From Bacteroidales bacterium (GTDB lineage: Bacteria; Bacteroidota; Bacteroidia; Bacteroidales; UBA932): a DNA stretch of 29,761 nucleotides. Positions 23,348 through 29,761 of this stretch are shown in pieces. The notes below the pieces were generated by a model, which did not search any database, was not told the DNA's origin, and worked only from the letters and a program-made list of their open reading frames with translations. Location: contig JAGBSL010000004.1 in NCBI GenBank assembly GCA_017631875.1, forward strand, positions 1 to 29,761, read 5' to 3'. Position numbers and translations under genes: made by a program. Each line of letters opens with the position of its first letter. Position 1 is the stretch's first letter.

Positions 23348-23755
23348 TTATTTAGATAATTCTATAAATTCTTCACTTACTCCTGTATATATAAGGTATT
23401 CCACAATGTCTTCGTCGGTGATCGAAGCGTCGGCATATTGCTCCGATATGTCGTCTTCGTACATCTCCAGATCAAAATATCCGTCAGAGAATACGATATA
23501 GTCTTCATGCGTCATGTCTTCTGCCGGTGTTGTCTTTTCGAGGAGGAACGTACCGGCCGTCACCATGAGGATGAACATCGCCGCCATTGATATGGCTGTA
23601 TACAGCACCCTCTTGAACTGGAAGACCGGAGCCGGTGTCGGCTGGGCATACTTCGCAGCCCTCTCCTTCAGGGAGTCAAAGTATCCTTCAGGCACGCTGT
23701 AAGGGCATTTCCTGAGGGAGTCGTCATACATTATGTTTCTTTCTGAATTTTTCAT
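23348..23755 (-). CDS. Small single-pass membrane protein of a sigma-factor operon (possible anti-sigma)
   Basis: This protein is 135 aa from the ATG at 23755; the frame is open from a TTG at 23770 but the ATG is preferred. The cytoplasmic part begins with the motif YSVPEGYFDSLKERAAKY, which occurs in many Bacteroidetes proteins encoded beside ECF sigma factors. One membrane segment follows (AISMAAMFILMVTAGTFLL, about 54-72), then an acidic periplasmic tail rich in Asp and Glu (EDDISEQYADASITDEDIVEYLI). The position between a sigma factor and a Spy-like protein suggests it anchors or restrains the sigma factor. That function is not shown by sequence alone. Confidence 0.75.
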   Translation of the reverse strand: MKNSERNIMYDDSLRKCPYSVPEGYFDSLKERAAKYAQPTPAPVFQFKRVLYTAISMAAMFILMVTAGTFLLEKTTPAEDMTHEDYIVFSDGYFDLEMYEDDISEQYADASITDEDIVEYLIYTGVSEEFIELSK

Positions 23756-23787
23756 CGCTCTATTAGACAATAGTTTATCCGAATGGT

Positions 23788-24336
23788 TTAAAGGTCCGCG
23801 TTTTCCAGGCTTTCCTTTATCTTGTTATATGCGTGGTGGTATGAGGCCTTGAGGGCTCCGACTGAGGTTCCGGTGATTTCCGCGATGTCTTCATATTTCA
23901 TTTCATCGAAGTACCTCATGGCGAAGACCAGCCTCTGCTTTTCCGGCAGCCTCTGGATGGCCTTGTGCAGTTCCCTCTGCAGCGCGTCGCCATTGAAATA
24001 AGGATCTTCATCGATACGTGCGGCAAGGGCTTCTCCGACGGCCTCCAGACTCAGGGCGAATTCGCGCTGGAACTTCTTCAGGCGGTTGAGGGTCTCGTTG
24101 GTGGCTATCCTGTATAGCCATGTGTAAAGCTGGGAGTCTCCGCGGAAAGTGGGAAGGGCGGACCATATCTTTATGAATATGTCCTGCATCAGGTCGTCCG
24201 TGTCCTCATGGGACCATATGAACCGTCGGACATGCCAGTAGAGGCGTTCTGAATACGCCTCCACGATGCCGTTGAAAGCGAGTTCATACTCGCCTTTGTG
24301 GCATAGATTTATGATATGTCCGTCCTGCATCGTCAT
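23788..24336 (-). CDS. ECF-type RNA polymerase sigma-70 factor
   Basis: This 182-aa sigma factor shows region 2 (about residues 20-90: LYWHVRRFIWSHEDTDDLMQDIFIKIW and LYTWLYRIATNETLNRLK) and region 4 (about 127-178: LPEKQRLVFAMRYFDEMKYEDIAEITGTSVGALKASYHHAYNKI). It is transcribed divergently from lepA from a palindromic promoter region and is followed by the membrane protein and Spy-like genes. Such trios are typical of Bacteroidetes envelope stress circuits. The start is ATG at 24336, with a second ATG two codons later. Confidence 0.93.
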   Translation of the reverse strand: MTMQDGHIINLCHKGEYELAFNGIVEAYSERLYWHVRRFIWSHEDTDDLMQDIFIKIWSALPTFRGDSQLYTWLYRIATNETLNRLKKFQREFALSLEAVGEALAARIDEDPYFNGDALQRELHKAIQRLPEKQRLVFAMRYFDEMKYEDIAEITGTSVGALKASYHHAYNKIKESLENADL

Positions 24337-24392
24337 TTAGACCTTTAAAACCCTCGGAGGTTTAACAAAAATACTGTAAAAATTAAATCGCT

Positions 24393-24425
24393 GCAAAGAT
24401 AGCCGAGCAATTTTGCTATCTTTGC
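24393..24425. promoter_or_regulatory. Palindromic divergent promoter pair for lepA and the sigma factor
   Basis: GCAAAGATAGC (24393-24403) and GCTATCTTTGC (24415-24425) are exact inverted repeats. Each carries a perfect TATCTTTG -7 element, one facing lepA (24417-24424) and one facing the sigma factor (24401-24394 on the minus strand). Neither has a recognisable TTTG at -33, which would fall in or beyond the other arm. The predicted lepA leader is about 13 nt; the sigma leader is about 50 nt. Confidence 0.65.
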
Positions 24426-24443
24426 ACCGATTATCGATTTACA

Positions 24444-26231
24444 ATGAAGAAGACTAGAAACTTTTGTATCATAGCGCATATCGACCACGGCAAGAGTACC
24501 CTGGCCGACAGAATGCTTGAGATTACAAATACGCTGACAGCGCGTGACATGGAGAACCAGGTCCTCGACTCTATGGATCTGGAGAAGGAGAAGGGAATCA
24601 CCATCAAGAGCCACGCAATCCAGATGGACTACATGTATAACGGAGAGAAGTATACCTTCAACCTGATCGACACTCCGGGCCATGTGGACTTTTCTTATGA
24701 GGTATCCCGTGCAATTGCATCATGCGAGGGTGCGCTGCTGGTAGTGGACGCTACCCAGGGTATCCAGGCACAGACAATATCCAACCTTTATCTCGCGATC
24801 GAGCACGACCTCGAGATCATTCCGGTGCTCAATAAGATCGACGTTGACTCGGCTATGGTCGATGTCGTGACTGACCAGGTGGTAGACCTTCTGGGATGCA
24901 AGCCGGAGGAGGTGCTCCTCGCTTCGGGAAAGACCGGACAGGGCGTAAAGGAGGTTCTGGACGCTATCGTGGAGAGGATTCCTGCCCCGCAGGGTGATCC
25001 TGACGCTCCGCTCCAGGCACTCATCTTCGACTCGGTGTTCAACTCGTTCCGAGGCATCATCGCATACTTCAAGGTGATGAACGGAAGCATCAAGCCGGGC
25101 GACAAGGTCAAGTTCGTCAGCACAGGAAAGGAATATACGGCCGACGAGATCGGTGTCCTCAAGATGAAGATGCATCCGCGCCAGGAGATTCCGTGCGGAA
25201 GCGTAGGATATATCATTTCGGGTATCAAGAGCGCCGTCGAGGTGAAAGTGGGTGATACCATTACGAAGGTTGCTGAGCCATGTAAGGAGGCGATTGCCGG
25301 TTTCGAGGAAGTGAAGCCTATGGTCTTCGCAGGTCTCTATCCTGTCGAGACAGACCAGTACGAGGAGCTTCGTGCTTCGCTCGAGAAGTTCCAGCTCAAC
25401 GATGCGTCGCTCGTCTTCGAGCCAGAGTCTTCACTCGCCCTCGGCTTCGGTTTCCGATGCGGATTCCTTGGACTCCTGCACCTTGAGATCGTCCAGGAAC
25501 GTCTCTTCAGAGAGTTCAACATGGACGTGATCACCACTGTTCCGAACGTATCATATAAGGTATATACGACTCAGGGTGAGGTTCTGGATGTACATAACCC
25601 ATCAGGACTTCCTGCCGCAACCCTCATCGACAAGATCGAGGAACCATACATCCGTGCACAGGTCATCTCGCGCTCGGACTACTACGGCCCGATCATGAAG
25701 CTCTGTCTTGACAAGCGAGGCATCCTGATCAACCAGCACTACCTTACAGCAGACCGCCTCGAGCTCACATACGAGATGCCGCTCTCGGAGATTGTCTTCG
25801 ACTTCTATGACAAGCTAAAGTCAATCTCCAAGGGATATGCGTCATTCGACTACCATGTAATCGGATTCAAGGAGGCGAAGCTCGTGAAGCTCGACATCCT
25901 CCTCAATGGTGACCCGGCAGATGCGCTTTCGACGCTGATCCATGCTGACCATGCATATGACTTCGGACGCAAGATGTGCGAGAAGCTCAAGGAACTCATC
26001 CCAAGGCAGCAGTTCGACATCGCTATCCAGGCCGCAGTCGGAGCGAAGATCATCGCCCGCGAGACTGTAAAGGCAGTGAGAAAGGACGTTACGGCGAAGT
26101 GTTACGGAGGTGACATCTCGCGTAAGAGAAAGCTCCTTGAGAAGCAGAAGCAGGGAAAGAAGCGCATGCGCCAGATCGGCACAGTCGAAGTTCCGCAGAG
26201 CGCCTTCATGGCCGTCCTCAAGCTGGACTAA
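24444..26231 (+). CDS. lepA: Elongation factor 4 (back-translocating GTPase LepA)
   Basis: This 595-aa ribosome-bound GTPase has P-loop AHIDHGKST (about residues 11-19), G2 EKGITIKS, G3 DTPGH (about 77-81) and G4 NKID (about 131-134). EF-G-like domains follow, and the LepA-specific C-terminal domain starts near 485 ([23 protein letters not shown]), ending in the basic tail [20 protein letters not shown]. Length is normal. EF4 helps initiation or elongation under stress. It is monocistronic, with its own promoter and a palindromic terminator. Confidence 0.97.
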   Translation: MKKTRNFCIIAHIDHGKSTLADRMLEITNTLTARDMENQVLDSMDLEKEKGITIKSHAIQMDYMYNGEKYTFNLIDTPGHVDFSYEVSRAIASCEGALLVVDATQGIQAQTISNLYLAIEHDLEIIPVLNKIDVDSAMVDVVTDQVVDLLGCKPEEVLLASGKTGQGVKEVLDAIVERIPAPQGDPDAPLQALIFDSVFNSFRGIIAYFKVMNGSIKPGDKVKFVSTGKEYTADEIGVLKMKMHPRQEIPCGSVGYIISGIKSAVEVKVGDTITKVAEPCKEAIAGFEEVKPMVFAGLYPVETDQYEELRASLEKFQLNDASLVFEPESSLALGFGFRCGFLGLLHLEIVQERLFREFNMDVITTVPNVSYKVYTTQGEVLDVHNPSGLPAATLIDKIEEPYIRAQVISRSDYYGPIMKLCLDKRGILINQHYLTADRLELTYEMPLSEIVFDFYDKLKSISKGYASFDYHVIGFKEAKLVKLDILLNGDPADALSTLIHADHAYDFGRKMCEKLKELIPRQQFDIAIQAAVGAKIIARETVKAVRKDVTAKCYGGDISRKRKLLEKQKQGKKRMRQIGTVEVPQSAFMAVLKLD

Positions 26232-26271
26232 CTGGAACGAACATATTATTGATAATCAATGTGTTATATAG

Positions 26272-26299
26272 TAAGGGTCGGAAAATTTTCCGACCCTTA
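26272..26299 (+). terminator. Terminator palindrome after lepA
   Basis: A perfect 28-nt inverted repeat, taagggtcggaaaa followed by its complement, lies 40 nt after the lepA stop. The T-run lies in the centre rather than after the stem (tgttgtt follows), so termination efficiency is uncertain. Confidence 0.65.
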
Positions 26300-26416
26300 T
26301 GTTGTTAAACACTTGTCTGTCAGTATGTTAGGTGATTCTAAAATAAAAATAGGAAATTCTTGATAATATTACGTAACTTGCAAGGGTTGAGAATATCTGA
26401 TAAATAGTATGAATAA

Positions 26417-26512
26417 GGCAATGTAAATAGTGAAGAAATACTTAATGCCGCTAGAAACATTTACAAAGATTATCCTGAATTATTAAAAGCAGTAGAGGAG
26501 AGTTTTAAATGA
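26417..26512 (+). pseudogene. Headless 3' coding tail, probably of a lost polymorphic toxin
   Basis: The frame opens right after a TAA at 26414-26416 and runs 31 codons to a TGA at 26510-26512 with no ATG. The translation is protein-like and helical: NVNSEEILNAARNIYKDYP followed by ELLKAVEESFK. Its stop overlaps the start of the next gene in ATGA, the usual arrangement for a toxin C-terminus and its immunity gene. I infer a remnant of the last ~30 residues of an effector whose body has been deleted or frameshifted. The sequence before it (26300-26413) is AT-rich with stops in all frames I checked. Confidence 0.5.
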
Positions 26513-27348
26513 AAAAAATAAGAGCATTTCGTGACGAATGGACAGAAGATGATGTTCAGTTCCTGGTACAACTTGGAATCAAGGCGAACGTCGGTGCTAA
26601 GTGGGACTGGATACACATTGAAGAAGATGACCGCTATTTCCAAATTAAACAGCGTTGCGGACATAGGTGGAACAGTATAAGAGATCGCTTCTTTTACGAA
26701 TATTCAAAAGAAGAGATAAATGCTGCCAATTATTATGTACTTAATGGTTGGAACGGTTGTGGCTATCCTCAGCCTGACCGAGATTTCAAATACGAATCTA
26801 TTTCATTTGATGTGGGAAAGATCTGTTCTGAATGCGGATGCGGACGTGTTCAGACCAATGACTTGCGCGTTAATAAAGTTGCCAAACGTGGATTCTGGAC
26901 ATTCTTTTCCTGGCTCATAGATGAATTCTTTGTAAGTAAAACCGTTTATAATGAAGTTTTTGCGCCATACGGTATAGAGAAGCGGGATGTAATTAAAGGA
27001 GGAAAAGTATTGGAGGATGTATTCCAGCTTGTGATTCCAGTTATTGATGAGTCTTTAGATCTTTCGGATAGACGACATTGGCTGTGTCCTATTTGCGGAG
27101 AAATGAAATACGATTTCGTTCATCAGTATTATCCATACTTTCCTCTTCATAAGCACCCTTTGCCAGGTATCTACAAGACCAAGGAATATTTCGGCGCAGG
27201 ACAAGGACATCAGGCTCAGCGTGTGATAATAATATCTAAGGATGTTGCAGATAAATTAATTAAGTTAAAGGACTTGAAGAAAGAGTGGCTGATTCCATGT
27301 AGAAGTGATTATAAAGATTTTGTCTCACAAAATAATAATAGTCTCTAG
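26509..27348 (+). CDS. Cytosolic protein with two CxxCG motifs, possible immunity protein (double-CXXCG type)
   Basis: This 279-aa protein has no signal peptide or membrane segment. It has two CxxCG motifs, CSECG (about residues 104-108) and CPICG (about 196-200), which could form a zinc knuckle. The C-terminal pattern LHKHPLPGIYKTKEYFGAGQ and then VIIISKDVADKLIKLKDLKKEWLIPC resembles the end of double-CXXCG proteins, a family described first as Myxococcus paralogues and often found as immunity genes. That assignment is from motif layout and is tentative. The N-terminal ~70 residues (FRDEWTEDDVQFLVQLGIKA) look unlike that family and may be a Myb/SANT-like helical part. The AT-rich codon use differs from lepA. 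It overlaps a coding tail at its start. Confidence 0.6.
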   Translation: MKKIRAFRDEWTEDDVQFLVQLGIKANVGAKWDWIHIEEDDRYFQIKQRCGHRWNSIRDRFFYEYSKEEINAANYYVLNGWNGCGYPQPDRDFKYESISFDVGKICSECGCGRVQTNDLRVNKVAKRGFWTFFSWLIDEFFVSKTVYNEVFAPYGIEKRDVIKGGKVLEDVFQLVIPVIDESLDLSDRRHWLCPICGEMKYDFVHQYYPYFPLHKHPLPGIYKTKEYFGAGQGHQAQRVIIISKDVADKLIKLKDLKKEWLIPCRSDYKDFVSQNNNSL

Positions 27349-27361
27349 AGCAATAATATGA

Positions 27362-27619
27362 TGGCGGATAGCCAATCTGTTGTCCACTGCTATTAATCCG
27401 AATACTAATATGCCATATGATTATGTTGTTAAATTTTTAACAGGTAATACAGATGAAAATAATAATGATGATTCCAGTAGTAATATGAACGGCCAACCTA
27501 CAATATTATCGGCCAAAACAGATTCCAATAGCGAAGATTCTGATAGCGAAAGTGGCGATGAGATAAAAGATCCGTTTGAATATTATAGATTAAAATTTCA
27601 TCTATATGATATTGAATAA
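27362..27619 (+). pseudogene. Second headless coding tail, acidic low-complexity C-terminus
   Basis: The frame opens after a TGA at 27359-27361 and has no ATG until residue ~20; a TTG at 27380 gives 79 aa. The translation has LLSTAINPNTNMPYDYVVKF, then an Asn/Asp/Ser-rich stretch (NTDENNNDDSSSN, SNSEDSDSESGDE), and ends FEYYRLKFHLYDIE. The stop overlaps the following membrane protein gene by 14 nt. I do not recognise the family. It could be a short intact gene starting at TTG, or the remnant of a larger secreted protein. Confidence 0.45.
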
Positions 27620-27995
27620 AATATACGCGATATTAGGTTCATTATTGTTTTTAGACCTAATAGTATTAGTTGATGTTATTTTCAATTTATCCATTTTTAT
27701 TTTTGGGGTAGGTAGTGTTCTGGGAATTGTTAAGATACTGACTAATTTAATGATCCTTATACTTGGATTGATATGGGTTTTCACTAAGGATGACAAATGG
27801 TCGAGGTATATGCGCTATGAAAATGGGAAAAGTTGGATCATAGCTAAAAATATGCTTCTAATTTCTATTTTGCTCAGAGTCCTATTTATAGGAAATCCCA
27901 TGCTTTTGATGGTACTTCAAATAGTTAGCATCATCTGCGGAATTTATTTTATCGTAATACAGGCCTGGTACATAAAGACAGGTAGATGGACGTAA
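27606..27995 (+). CDS. Small integral membrane protein, possible immunity protein
   Basis: This 129-aa protein has four hydrophobic segments: about residues 5-27 (IYAILGSLLFLDLIVLVDVIF), 31-60, 82-101 and 103-121 (VLQIVSIICGIYFIVIQAW). The loop between the second and third is basic and aromatic (KDDKWSRYMRYENGKSW). Four-helix membrane proteins of this size often protect against pore-forming or periplasmic toxins, and the overlap with the preceding tail fits that, but no known family is recognised. GC is low (around a third). Confidence 0.6.
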   Translation: MILNKIYAILGSLLFLDLIVLVDVIFNLSIFIFGVGSVLGIVKILTNLMILILGLIWVFTKDDKWSRYMRYENGKSWIIAKNMLLISILLRVLFIGNPMLLMVLQIVSIICGIYFIVIQAWYIKTGRWT

Positions 27996-28026
27996 TTGTG
28001 GAGAAAAATCCTTGACTACACTGTAA

Positions 28027-28134
28027 TTGTCCAGCACTGTCAGTGACATAAGTGGCTCATCCCGCACCCGCAAAGGCAAGAACGAAGCCTGGAAAGACCT
28101 GATCGAGCAGGTCGTCAGGGACGTCGTCGTGTGA
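28027..28134 (+). pseudogene. GC-rich gene fragment at the right edge of the AT-rich island
   Basis: After a TAA at 28024 a frame runs 35 codons to TGA at 28132-28134: SSRTRKGKNEAWKDLIEQVV, then RDVVV. From about 28058 GC rises sharply compared with the 500 nt before. This looks like the 3' end of a core-type gene whose 5' part was replaced by the island. A very short TTG-initiated gene is the alternative. The origin is not recognised. Confidence 0.35.
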
Positions 28135-28142
28135 TAACACAC

Positions 28143-28174
28143 AAAAAGCACAAACCGTCACGGCTTGCGCTTTT
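28143..28174 (+). terminator. Intrinsic terminator after the island
   Basis: aaaaagcacaaaccgt and acggcttgcgctttt form a stem with two A-C mismatches and a single-base loop, ending in a T4 run. It marks the end of the plus-strand transcripts of the island. Confidence 0.65.
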
Positions 28175-28224
28175 CATTTATCTTTCTGTTCCAATCTCTG
28201 GAATTGCACACATTTCTAGAAAAT

Positions 28225-28347
28225 ATGAGACCGGTCAGAAAGAGACGAATAAGATTCTTAACCGATGCAAAGATCGTTGTCTTTTTCTTTTCCGGTGTTG
28301 TTGGTTTTGTTGTTTTTGCAGTTGTTTTACGTGTTGTAGGGCCTTGA
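28225..28347 (+). CDS. Possible small single-pass membrane protein
   Basis: The ATG at 28225 gives 40 aa: a basic N-terminus (MRPVRKRRIRFLTDAK) followed by one strong hydrophobic segment (IVVFFFSGVVGFVVFAVVL) and RVVGP. This is the layout of a small inner-membrane protein with the positive side in the cytoplasm. The frame is also open upstream from 28165 through the terminator. No good promoter is seen (tatctttc near 28180 is close to a -7 box). It is convergent with yidD. Confidence 0.35.
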   Translation: MRPVRKRRIRFLTDAKIVVFFFSGVVGFVVFAVVLRVVGP

Positions 28348-28364
28348 GAGGCACTTTTTGAAAA

Positions 28365-28607
28365 TTACGGAACCGGGTCGTATCCGTGTCCTCCCCAAGG
28401 GTGGCAGCGCAGGATCCTACGGACTGTAAGGTAAAAACCCTTGAAAGGGCCGTGTTTACGGAAGGCCTGGAGAGCGTACTGCGAGCATGTCGGAGTGAAC
28501 CTGCATGTCGGAGGCTTGAGTGGAGAGATGCAGACCTGATAGAACCTTATCAGGAAGACGAAAGGCGCTATGGCGATCTTCTTAAGAGTCGCTCTGAACT
28601 TGCTCAT
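28365..28607 (-). CDS. yidD: Membrane protein insertion efficiency factor YidD
   Basis: This 80-aa protein has the family core [21 protein letters not shown] followed by [10 protein letters not shown] (about residues 22-52) and [18 protein letters not shown] at the C-terminus. YidD sits at the inner face of the membrane and aids YidC-dependent insertion. The gene overlaps rnpA by 26 nt, a common arrangement. The N-terminal amphipathic helix is [22 protein letters not shown]. Confidence 0.95.
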   Translation of the reverse strand: MSKFRATLKKIAIAPFVFLIRFYQVCISPLKPPTCRFTPTCSQYALQAFRKHGPFKGFYLTVRRILRCHPWGGHGYDPVP

Positions 28608-28992
28608 TTTCTCGTGATTTTGCGATCTGGCGGTTTACCTTCTCGATGATCTGTCCGATTGCGGCGTAGATTTCCTCGTAGGTGAGGAGTTCCTTTGACG
28701 CATACTTGATCATGATGTCGATTCCCGTGCCCTCGGTCAGCAGGTGCTTCTGCCTGCGCCAGCTTTCACGGATCCTGCGCTTGTAGAGGTTGCGCTTCAC
28801 CGCTCTCTTGAATGTCTTCTTGGGTACGGAAATAAGAAGCCTGGCATGGTCGTTACCCGTATCCTTTATATATAGGTAACTCATGCCAGGTACTGTTCCA
28901 TAACGACCCTTGCCAAGAAGCTGTGAGATAGCTGTCCTGCCACAGAGTCTTTCTTTCTTTGGAAAAGAGGTATTGGCTGCTACGCCTTCCAC
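28582..28992 (-). CDS. rnpA: Ribonuclease P protein component
   Basis: This 136-aa protein assists the RNase P RNA in cutting the 5' leader of pre-tRNAs. The hallmark basic RNR motif is [16 protein letters not shown] (about residues 63-78), preceded by [13 protein letters not shown] and RLLISVPKK. The start is GTG at 28992, 3 nt after the hemD stop; no ATG is available before the conserved KKERL. The C-terminal tail ([11 protein letters not shown]) lies in the overlap with yidD. Confidence 0.92.
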   Translation of the reverse strand: MEGVAANTSFPKKERLCGRTAISQLLGKGRYGTVPGMSYLYIKDTGNDHARLLISVPKKTFKRAVKRNLYKRRIRESWRRQKHLLTEGTGIDIMIKYASKELLTYEEIYAAIGQIIEKVNRQIAKSRENEQVQSDS

Positions 28993-28995
28993 TTT

Positions 28996-29739
28996 CTACT
29001 GGTTGTTTGTAAGATATATCTCAAGAGCCTTAGCCACGGACGGAGCCTCTGGTGTCGGTGCAGAAATCTCGATCTTGAGGCCGGCCTCTTCCATTGCCTT
29101 TACAATGGATCTTCCGTATGATACGAACTTGATGTCCTTCTGCTCGAACTCAGGATAGTTCTCGTAGAGGGATTTCACGTCTGCAGGGTTGAAGAGTACT
29201 ACCATGTCGTAGCTGTGGAGGTCTATCTCCTTGAGGTCCTGTGGTACGGGCTTCACGAAGACCGCGGTCTCGAATGAGTATCCGCTCTCCTCGAAGAGCT
29301 TTGTCACAGCATCCTTGCTTGAAGACTCGGCTGTAGCGATAAGGAAGTTCTCTCCCTTGTGCTTTGATCCGATGAGTCCGATGATGGACTCCGGCTTGCC
29401 GTCGCCGAAGAAGATCTTCCTCTTCCTGTAGACGATATGCTTCTGGAGGTAGTTCGCCACTGCTTCGGTGGTGCAGAAGTATTTCATAGTCTCAGGCACC
29501 TTGATTCTGAGCTCTTCGCAGAGCTGGAAGAATGCATCGATGGTTGTGCGGGCTGAGAAAACGATTGCAGTATGGTCGAGAATGTTTATTCTCTGTGCGC
29601 GGAATTCTCTTGATGAGAGTGGCTCGATCTTGAAGAAGTGCTTGAATTCGAACTCTACTCCGTACTTCTCTGCAATGCTGGTGTAAGGCGAAGCCGTCGT
29701 CGGCTGCTGCTGTGAAATCAGTATTTTCTTAACGCTCAT
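28996..29739 (-). CDS. hemD: Uroporphyrinogen-III synthase family protein
   Basis: This 247-aa protein has the HemD two-domain layout. The first half contains ISQQQPTTASPYTSIAEKYG and ILDHTAIVFSARTTIDAFFQ, and the second contains VAKAL and DMVVLFNPADVKSLYENYP, equivalent to the ViFtSpsav region. HemD closes and flips the linear tetrapyrrole to give uroporphyrinogen III. Many gut Bacteroidales lack a full haem pathway, so this homologue may have a reduced or different role. It is followed by rnpA and yidD, an order usual for Bacteroidales. The 22 nt upstream to the window edge are too short to assign. Confidence 0.85.
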   Translation of the reverse strand: MSVKKILISQQQPTTASPYTSIAEKYGVEFEFKHFFKIEPLSSREFRAQRINILDHTAIVFSARTTIDAFFQLCEELRIKVPETMKYFCTTEAVANYLQKHIVYRKRKIFFGDGKPESIIGLIGSKHKGENFLIATAESSSKDAVTKLFEESGYSFETAVFVKPVPQDLKEIDLHSYDMVVLFNPADVKSLYENYPEFEQKDIKFVSYGRSIVKAMEEAGLKIEISAPTPEAPSVAKALEIYLTNNQ

Positions 29740-29761
29740 TCTATCAAAAAATAAGGGCTGA

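Noticed and set aside
28386..28649. Plus-strand frame across yidD and rnpA
   Set aside because: It is antisense to two well-conserved genes and has no motif of its own.

Overview
The window looks like a chromosomal segment of a Bacteroidales bacterium, probably an uncultured gut member. The signs are Bacteroidetes-type promoters (TAnnTTTG at -7, sometimes with TTTG at -33), weak Shine-Dalgarno sites, Bacteroidetes-style lipoprotein signals, sigma/anti-sigma operons, a separate mlaE-mlaF pair and a hemD-rnpA-yidD cluster. I cannot place it below order from sequence alone. GC content is near 50% except for an AT-rich island at about 26.3-28.0 kb.

Layout. 1-430: the 5' part of a REP-associated tyrosine transposase (minus strand) with two REP-like hairpins beside it. 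523-2076: comM/yifB (minus). 2254-3765: mlaE-mlaF (plus), followed by five back-to-back perfect hairpins. 3866-5588 (minus): an ECF sigma factor and a translationally coupled membrane protein with a C-terminal beta-barrel. 5758-10304 (plus): a tight operon of TPR lipoprotein-like protein, EnvC-type amidase activator, NAD-dependent epimerase and NrdG. 10307-12514 (minus): NrdD, convergent with nrdG. 12807-13654 (minus): a phosphopantetheinyl transferase with a candidate small gene upstream. 13792-19694 (plus): two large lipoproteins, one with Ig-like repeats and one an M64-type metallopeptidase, which share an unnamed module. 19763-21024: malate dehydrogenase and tRNA-Pro(UGG). 21268-22855: LolD-type ATPase and TrmN6 methyltransferase, separated by a second REP-like doublet. 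22858-24336 (minus): sigma factor, small membrane protein and Spy-like periplasmic protein. 24444-26231: lepA. 26.3-28.1 kb: the AT-rich island, with two cassettes in each of which a headless 3' coding tail overlaps a small downstream gene. 28365-29739 (minus): hemD, rnpA, yidD.

How the genes fit together. Most are housekeeping envelope and metabolic functions: lipid transport (MlaEF), lipoprotein transport (LolD), cell separation (EnvC), membrane insertion (YidD), anaerobic deoxynucleotide synthesis (NrdD/NrdG), TCA metabolism (Mdh) and two envelope-sensing sigma systems. The unusual content lies in the repeats and accessory loci. Two REP-like hairpin doublets 21.6 kb apart share an exact 73-nt period. 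Three elements of a GTCAT...ATCT dispersed family are present, one of them inserted in frame inside trmN6. The five-hairpin array follows mlaF. The 26.3-28.0 kb island looks like a graveyard of polymorphic toxin tails with surviving immunity-type genes. The most original leads are this island, the REP doublets with the adjacent transposase, the hairpin array and the module shared by the two lipoproteins.
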